NCBI RefSeq assembly: GCF_005048155.1
Contig: NZ_SUMB01000011.1
Coordinates: forward strand, 124,001 to 188,000
DNA length: 64,000 bases
Reading direction: 5' to 3'
Source: Streptomyces piniterrae
GTDB lineage: Bacteria; Actinomycetota; Actinomycetes; Streptomycetales; Streptomycetaceae
Shown here piece by piece: positions 59,046-64,000 of the stretch; positions within the stretch are counted from its first letter, which is position 1, and every line of letters starts with the position of its first letter. The position numbers and the translations under genes are program-made. The notes beneath the pieces are model-generated. The model was not told the origin of the DNA. It saw nothing but the letters and a program-made list of their open reading frames with translations, and did not search any database.

Positions 59046-59051
59046 AGCCTA
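59046..59051 (-). promoter_or_regulatory. -10 element of a predicted leaderless promoter (mshB)
   Basis: TAGGCT on the minus strand lies 6 nt upstream of the ATG at 59039. Confidence 0.55.
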
Positions 59052-59182
59052 CGAGCCGCCCGCCCGGTCTTCAGCAGGCGATCCCGGTGGCCGCGCACAC
59101 GCCCGATCGGGGGACCGGGGAGCGGCGGCCTGGACGCGACGGGAGTGACGCGAGAGAACGGACGGCTCGGCGGGCCGGCGGG

Positions 59183-59377
59183 TCAGAACTTGATGCCCCC
59201 GATCATGCTGGCGACGTTCGTCGTCAGTGTCTTGACGGTCGGCGCGATGGTCGAGCTGGCCAGGTAGAAGCCCAGCAGCATGCAGACAAGTGCATGCGCT
59301 GCCTTCAGCCCGGACTTCTTGACGAGCAAGAAGACGATGATCGCCAGCAGCACCACCGCCGAAATTGAGAGTGCCAC
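59183..59377 (-). CDS. Conserved 64-aa membrane protein
   Basis: The 64-aa protein has two membrane segments (ISAVVLLAIIVFLLVKKSG and HALVCMLLGFYLASS) and a short polar end with TTNVASMIGG. I recall near-identical proteins in many Streptomyces genomes and plasmids. GTG at 59377 has a full GGAGGTGA ribosome site 6 nt upstream, so expression is likely strong. Function unknown. Confidence 0.85.
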   Translation of the reverse strand: MALSISAVVLLAIIVFLLVKKSGLKAAHALVCMLLGFYLASSTIAPTVKTLTTNVASMIGGIKF

Positions 59378-59595
59378 GGCGGCTCACCTCCAAGTACACA
59401 CGGACCGGACAGAGTTGACGGTGCGTCGTCCTACGGGAGGGACTGCGCACCGGCGTATGCCAAGGGCTCTTTACCCCGTACTCACGACGCGCAAGGGATC
59501 ATAACTTTCCGTCCGCGCGCATATGTCGGTGCACGGGAGCAGAGTGGGGGCGCACGCGCCGTTCGCGAGCGCGACCACGTGAGCCTCTGCACCCG

Positions 59596-59601
59596 TAGTC
59601 T
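59596..59601 (+). promoter_or_regulatory. -10 element of a predicted leaderless promoter (S9 peptidase)
   Basis: TAGTCT lies 7 nt before the ATG at 59609. Confidence 0.55.
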
Positions 59602-59608
59602 CGGCCAT

Positions 59609-61792
59609 ATGACCGGACAGCTTCCCTTTCCCCGGCAACACGCCCGTACACAGCGCTTCACGCTGGGCGCTCCGCGCGGCTACGCCATTTCCCCGGACGG
59701 CGCGCGCGTCGTCTTCCTCCGCTCCCTCACGGGGACCGATCGCACCCAGCAGTTGTGGGTCCTCGACCTCGCCGAGGGACGGGAGTTCGCGGCCGCCGAT
59801 CCGCGGGCCCTGCTCGCGGGCGCGGACGAAGAGCTTCCGCCCGAGGAGCGGGCCCGCCGCGAGCGTACCCGTGAGGGCTCGGCCGGCATCGTCGGCTACG
59901 CGGTGGACACCGCCATCGAGTTGGCGGCTTTCACCCTCTCCGGCCGACTGTTCGTCTCCGAGCTGCGGGCCGGCACCACACGTGAACTGCCCGTCCAGGG
60001 GCCGGTGGTGGACCCGCGGCCGTCCCCCGACGGCCGGCATATCGCCTTTGTGGCGCAGGGCCGGCTGCGGGTGGTCCCGGTGGACGGCACCAACACGGCG
60101 GACGCCGCGGGCGACGGCACCGCGGGCGGGGGCGCGGACCGGGTGCTCGCGGAGCCCGAGGGCCCCGATGTCACCTGGGGCCTCGCGGAGTTCATCGCGG
60201 CCGAGGAGATGGGCCGTTACCGGGGCTTCTGGTGGTCGCCGGACAGTGACCGGGTGCTGGCCGCGCGGGTCGACGAGTCGCCGGTGCGGCGTTGGTGGAT
60301 CTCCGACCCCGCCCATCCGGACCGCGAGCCCGCCCAGATCCGCTATCCGGCGGCCGGCACCCCCAACGCCGGTGTCACGCTTGCCCTGTTCGGCCTGGAC
60401 GGGTCGCGGACCGACGTCACCTGGGACACCGGGCGCTATCCCTATCTCGCCCGTGTCCACTGGTCGGCGGCCGGTCCGCCGCTGCTTCTCGTCCAGTCCC
60501 GCGACCAGCGCGACCAGCGCTATCTGACGGTCGACGTCCGGACCGGCACGACCCGTACGGTGCACGAGGAGGAGGACGAGGCCTGGGTCGAGCCGTTCCC
60601 CGGGGTGCCGGCCTGGACGCCGGACGGCCGGCTGGTGCGGATCGCGGACGAGGGCGGGGCGCGCAAGCTGTTCGTCGGCGACCGGCCGCTGACCGCGGCG
60701 CCGCTGCACGTACGGGCGGTGCTGGACATCGGCGAGGACGATGTCCTGTTCTCCGCGAGCGGCACCGAGATGCACGACGTCGGCGTCTACCGCGCCTGGT
60801 TCCGCGGCAGCGGCGACCAGGGCGGCTGGGAGCGGGTGGGCGACCGCCCGTACCCGACGGTGTCCTCCGCGGTGCGCGGCGGAGATCTGGTCGTGCTCTC
60901 CCAGGCGTCGCTGGAGCGGCCCGGTGCGCAGGTGGAGGTGGTGCGGCTGGGTGCGGACGGCGGCGAGAAGACCCTCGCGGCGATCGGTTCGTACGCCGAG
61001 GAGCCGGTGCTCACGGCCCGGCCGCGGCTGGTGCTCGCGGGCGAGCGGGAGATCCCTTGTGCGGTGCTGCTGCCCGCCGGCTATGCGGAGGGGGACGGTC
61101 CGCTGCCGGTGCTGATGGATCCGTACGGCGGGCCGCACGGCCAGCGGGTGGTCGCCGCGCACAACGCCCACCTCACCTCGCAGTGGTTCGCCGACCAGGG
61201 CTTCGCGGTGATCGTGGCGGACGGCCGGGGCACCCCGGGCCGCTCCCCCGGGTGGGAGAAGGCGGTGTCCCGGCAGCTGGCGGAGGTCGTCCTGGCGGAC
61301 CAGGTGCACGCCCTCCAGGCGCTGGCCGGTTCCTTCCCGCTGGACCTGGAGCGGGTGGCCATCCGCGGCTGGTCCTTCGGCGGCTACCTCGCGGGGCTGG
61401 CGGCGCTGCGCCGGCCGGATGTCTTCCACGCGGCCGTGGTGGGCGCCCCGGTCACCGATCTGCGGCTGTACGACACCCATTACCAGGAGCGGTATCTCGG
61501 CCATCCGGACGAGGAGCCGGAGGTCTACGCCGCCAACTCGCTGATCACGGACGAAGGGCTGTCGGGGGCGGCGGAACAGCACCGTCCGATGCTGATCGTG
61601 CACGGTCTGGCCGATGACAACGTGGTGGTGGCGCATGCGCTGCGGCTGTCGTCGGCGCTCCTCGCGGCGGGCCGTCCGCACGAGGTGCTGCCGCTGTCCG
61701 GGGTGACCCATATGACGCCGCAGGAGCAGGTGGCCGAGAACCTGCTGCTGCTCCAGGTCGACTTCCTCAAGCGGGCGCTGCGCTCGACCTGA
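59609..61792 (+). CDS. Prolyl oligopeptidase-family serine peptidase (S9, DPP IV type)
   Basis: The 727-aa protein has an N-terminal beta-propeller (repeats such as ISPDGARVVFLR, SPDGRHIAF) with the DPP IV-type Glu-Glu motif in FIAAEEMGR. The hydrolase domain has the nucleophile in GWSFGGY, Asp in HGLADDNV and His in GVTHMTP. The EE motif and length suggest a dipeptidyl aminopeptidase that cuts after Pro/Ala. No signal peptide is seen, so it is likely cytosolic. It lies upstream of an oligopeptide ABC transporter, consistent with a peptide-utilisation context. Confidence 0.92.
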   Translation: MTGQLPFPRQHARTQRFTLGAPRGYAISPDGARVVFLRSLTGTDRTQQLWVLDLAEGREFAAADPRALLAGADEELPPEERARRERTREGSAGIVGYAVDTAIELAAFTLSGRLFVSELRAGTTRELPVQGPVVDPRPSPDGRHIAFVAQGRLRVVPVDGTNTADAAGDGTAGGGADRVLAEPEGPDVTWGLAEFIAAEEMGRYRGFWWSPDSDRVLAARVDESPVRRWWISDPAHPDREPAQIRYPAAGTPNAGVTLALFGLDGSRTDVTWDTGRYPYLARVHWSAAGPPLLLVQSRDQRDQRYLTVDVRTGTTRTVHEEEDEAWVEPFPGVPAWTPDGRLVRIADEGGARKLFVGDRPLTAAPLHVRAVLDIGEDDVLFSASGTEMHDVGVYRAWFRGSGDQGGWERVGDRPYPTVSSAVRGGDLVVLSQASLERPGAQVEVVRLGADGGEKTLAAIGSYAEEPVLTARPRLVLAGEREIPCAVLLPAGYAEGDGPLPVLMDPYGGPHGQRVVAAHNAHLTSQWFADQGFAVIVADGRGTPGRSPGWEKAVSRQLAEVVLADQVHALQALAGSFPLDLERVAIRGWSFGGYLAGLAALRRPDVFHAAVVGAPVTDLRLYDTHYQERYLGHPDEEPEVYAANSLITDEGLSGAAEQHRPMLIVHGLADDNVVVAHALRLSSALLAAGRPHEVLPLSGVTHMTPQEQVAENLLLLQVDFLKRALRST

Positions 61793-62316
61793 GCCGACTC
61801 GGCCCCCACGGTTCGCGACTAGGGCCTTTCCGACCCTGACCCATCGGACAGGCCCTGGTCCCGCCGTGGGGGTTTGTCGCGATTGCCGGATGTTGCCGTC
61901 GCGCGGGGCCGTCGGGCGCGAGGCCGGCGCGGGCGAAGCGCAGCGGACGGGGCAAACGAGACAAAACAGCGACCGGCCGGGGCGCCGCGAGGCGTCCCCG
62001 GCCGGTCTACGGCACCCGCACGGCCGTACGTTCTGAAGCATGGCGCGTCCGTATATCGGAGTTGCGACACTGAAGTTGCCTTCATGTTAAAGAAGTTGGT
62101 AGCGATATGTCCCCCATGCCGTACATCTCGCGTCCATGTCAAGCACGCCCATGCGTCAATCTGCGCAATCTTCGCTCAAGAAGCGGACGACCTGCACACC
62201 GGCTCTCCCGATCCCCTTGACTCGGCCGTAAATCACTTGCGAAAGTCCGCTCATCCAGCGGTGCAGACCGGCGCCGCTTCATGTTCCAAGAGAACTCGGC
62301 GCGGGGGCACTTCGCG
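61793..62316 (+). other. 524-bp region between the S9 peptidase and the oligopeptide permease
   Basis: No gene is supported. It holds hairpin-forming segments at about 61801-61880 (CCCCACGG/CCGTGGGG outer arms) and 61974-62016 (ACCGGCCGGGG/CCCCGGCCGGT arms) that may terminate the peptidase transcript. A possible promoter follows, TTGCGA (62062-62067), 17-bp gap, TGTTAA (62085-62090). The transporter leader would then be about 220 nt. Confidence 0.45.
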
Positions 62317-63348
62317 ATGACTAGTCCATCCCAGGCCGCGGTGACTGAGACCGACACCCCAGGTCTTGTCCCCGATGGTCTGAACTCGAAGAAAAAGCGC
62401 AAGACCAGCGCTCTTACCGGCCGTTCGCCCGGCCAGCTCATGTGGGCGCGTTTCAAGCGCGACCGCACCGGCGTCATCAGTGCCTGCGTCGTGCTGTTCT
62501 TCTTCGCGATCGGACTGTTCGCGCCGGTCATCTCCAAGATCTACGGCAAGGATCCCTACACCCGTTACGGGCAGAACACCCCGGGCCTGCTGATCAACCA
62601 GTACCCGGCACAGCCCAACGGCGGCATTTCCAGCGACTTCTGGTTCGGAATCGAGCCGGGCCTGGGCCGCGATGTGTTCATGCAGCTGCTCTACGGCATC
62701 CGCAATACGCTCGGCCTGGCCGTCGCCATCACCATCGTTTCGGTACTCACCGCGATCGTGCTGGGCGTAGCTGCGGGCTATTTCGGCGGCCGTATCGACT
62801 ACTTCGTCGGCCGTTTCATCGACCTGCTGATGGCTTTCCCCAATCAGCTCTTCTACGTGGCGTTCGTGCCGGTCGTGGCCGCCATTCTCGTCGCGCCCGA
62901 GGACGAGATGCCGCCCTGGCTGCGCGCCGTGATCATCATCCTCGTGATGTGGTTCCTGGGCTGGATGAGCCTGGCCCGTCTGCTGCGCGGCCAGGTGCTG
63001 TCGCTGCGCGAGCGGGAGTTCGTCGAGGCGGCGAAGGTCAGCGGGGCGTCCCCGTGGCGGATCATCCGGCGCGAACTGGTGCCGAACGTGATGACGCCGA
63101 TCCTGGTCCAGACGACCTACATGCTGCCGAACTTCGTGACCTCCATCGCGGGTCTCTCCTTCCTGGGCGTCGGCCTGGTCGAACCCACCCCGGACTGGGG
63201 CCGGATGTTCGCCAACGCGGCCGACTACTACCGGAACGACATCACGTACTTGTTCTTCCCCGGCGTCGCGATGGTGCTCTTCATCGTCGCCTTCAACCTG
63301 CTGGGGGATTCGGTCCGGGACGCCTTCGACCCGAAGCGGGCTCGATGA
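62317..63348 (+). CDS. Oligopeptide/dipeptide ABC transporter permease (DppC/OppC type)
   Basis: The 343-aa protein has a polar N-terminus, a first membrane segment (ISACVVLFFFAIGLFAPVI), a periplasmic-type loop (FWFGIEPGLGRDVFMQLLYG) and four to five further segments. The ABC-contact loop reads EAAKVSGASPWRIIRREL and the family signature is SFLGVGLVEPTPDWG. It imports peptides with the binding lipoprotein encoded next. ATG at 62317 has a G-rich site 9 nt upstream. In most operons DppB precedes DppC; no DppB is upstream here. Confidence 0.9.
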   Translation: MTSPSQAAVTETDTPGLVPDGLNSKKKRKTSALTGRSPGQLMWARFKRDRTGVISACVVLFFFAIGLFAPVISKIYGKDPYTRYGQNTPGLLINQYPAQPNGGISSDFWFGIEPGLGRDVFMQLLYGIRNTLGLAVAITIVSVLTAIVLGVAAGYFGGRIDYFVGRFIDLLMAFPNQLFYVAFVPVVAAILVAPEDEMPPWLRAVIIILVMWFLGWMSLARLLRGQVLSLREREFVEAAKVSGASPWRIIRRELVPNVMTPILVQTTYMLPNFVTSIAGLSFLGVGLVEPTPDWGRMFANAADYYRNDITYLFFPGVAMVLFIVAFNLLGDSVRDAFDPKRAR

Positions 63349-63437
63349 CGCCGTTCCACCGGGGGGTGCTGCCACCCCAGCACCGCATCAGTCAGGCAGC
63401 AGCATCGGATCAACGACAGGCAGGTGCTTCCACAACC

Positions 63438-64000
63438 ATGAGCAATGTCCGTAAACGCAGAGCGCATGTCGCGATAGTGGCCCTCACGGCGGGGGCGCTC
63501 GCCCTCACCGGGTGCAGCAGCGGCGCGAGCCAGGGCGCGTCCGACGACGACGCCCGCAAGAACGCCGAGAAGCAACGCGCGCAGATCACCTTCGGTGACG
63601 CGGCGGCCTCCAAGGGCCCGGCCGAGGCGGTGCCCGGTGCCACCACCGGCGGCACCATCAAGGTCTACCAGCGCGACACCTACGCCCACCTGGACCCGGC
63701 GCAGATCTACGTGTCCGACCAGGGCACCGTCTCGACGCTGCTGTTCCGCCGGCTGACCTCGTACCACCTGGACAACGACGGCAAGTACACCGTCGTCGGT
63801 GACCTCGCCACGGACAGCGGCCAGAAGTCCGACGGCGGCAAGACGTGGACGTACAAGCTCAAGGACGGCATCAAGTTCGAGGACGGCAAGCCGATCACCT
63901 CGGACGACATCCGGCACACCGTCGAGCGGACCTTCGCCGACTTCATCTCCAGCGGCCCGACGTACCTCCAGCGCTGGCTGGCCGACTCGACGGACTACCG
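63438..64000 (+). CDS. Oligopeptide-binding lipoprotein (SBP family 5), cut by the window end
   Basis: The first 187 codons are present. A signal peptide (AIVALTAGALALTGC) with lipobox LALTGC is followed by a charged linker and the start of a family-5 solute-binding fold (GTIKVYQRDTYAHLDPAQIY, then LLFRRLTSY, LATD). The product captures extracellular peptides for the permease. ATG at 63438 has no strong ribosome site. The stop lies outside the window. Confidence 0.88.
   Translation, partial: MSNVRKRRAHVAIVALTAGALALTGCSSGASQGASDDDARKNAEKQRAQITFGDAAASKGPAEAVPGATTGGTIKVYQRDTYAHLDPAQIYVSDQGTVSTLLFRRLTSYHLDNDGKYTVVGDLATDSGQKSDGGKTWTYKLKDGIKFEDGKPITSDDIRHTVERTFADFISSGPTYLQRWLADSTDY

Noticed and set aside
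59471..62041. A minus-strand open frame of ~856 codons antisense to the S9 peptidase
   Set aside because: Composition is Arg/His/Gly-rich without motifs, and the plus strand carries an intact peptidase with all catalytic residues.
1..64000. tRNA/rRNA genes, CRISPR arrays, insertion sequences, integrases or attachment sites
   Set aside because: No cloverleaf-like segment, regular spacer-repeat pattern, transposase/integrase motif or target duplication was seen.

Overview
The window is chromosomal DNA from a high-GC actinobacterium, almost certainly a Streptomyces. The evidence is a GC content near 70 percent, GTG/TTG starts with GGAGG-type ribosome sites, many leaderless promoters, mycothiol (mshB) and meso-diaminopimelate (dapE, dapC) genes, a Streptomyces-type dispersed palindromic repeat, and several proteins I know mainly from Streptomyces. 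No tRNA, rRNA, CRISPR array, transposase, integrase or prophage was seen. It reads as core chromosome rather than an island. About 61 protein genes are supported, and two of them run off the window edges.

Layout. 1-4577: an AdnA/UvrD-type helicase (partial), an alkyltransferase-like protein that lacks the catalytic cysteine, and a 1018-aa membrane protein with a degenerate kinase-like domain. 4657-11323 (minus): moeZ, then a four-gene polysaccharide cassette (PelF/DUF3492 glycosyltransferase, polytopic membrane protein, NAD-dependent epimerase, spherulin-4/GH135-type protein) with two possible small coupled ORFs in its gaps. 11549-19556: DUF3152 metalloprotease-like protein, hydrolase, small acidic protein, TetR regulator, DUF3107 protein, small membrane protein, ferritin-like protein and an RhlE-type DEAD-box helicase. 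Apart from the cassette, this order matches what I remember of M. tuberculosis Rv3202c-Rv3211.

19664-31687: hydrolase, NYN-domain protein, a 50-aa peptide, MarC, PHP phosphoesterase, two Streptomyces hypotheticals, CorA, a lipoprotein, an MgtE_N/CBS protein, a DUF1003 protein and the Fe-S carrier ATPase Mrp. 32007-38807: a hypothetical with a duplicated 3' end, then tatB, htrA, anti-sigma factor and ECF sigma factor (sigE type), and a divergent O-methyltransferase. This is an envelope-stress unit like mycobacterial sigE-rseA-htrA-tatB. 39134-49601: enoyl-CoA hydratase, Tag glycosylase, DivIVA-domain protein, a FolP2-type DHPS paralogue, a LOG-family protein, dapE divergent from a lysozyme-fold protein, a secreted Ala/Lys-rich protein, dapC, a 7Fe ferredoxin, a GNAT acetyltransferase and a SirB1-type protein followed by degenerate tandem repeats.

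49840-57399: a SpoIIE-type phosphatase, a four-gene ABC-2 exporter plus DesK/DesR-like two-component module, and a large Pro/Gly-rich membrane protein with a peptidoglycan-binding-like domain. 57604-64000: a membrane protein with mshB, a 64-aa membrane protein, an S9 prolyl-oligopeptidase, and the start of an oligopeptide ABC transporter (permease and lipoprotein, the latter cut by the window end).

No single new system dominates. The most system-like unit is the 5906-11323 cassette, whose parts are those needed to make, epimerise, export and trim a galactosamine-type polymer. Other points of interest are the pseudokinase/flippase-like fusion, non-canonical starts (CTG for rhlE, ATT for the methyltransferase), a 41-bp divergent double-leaderless promoter, and duplicated gene-end sequences.
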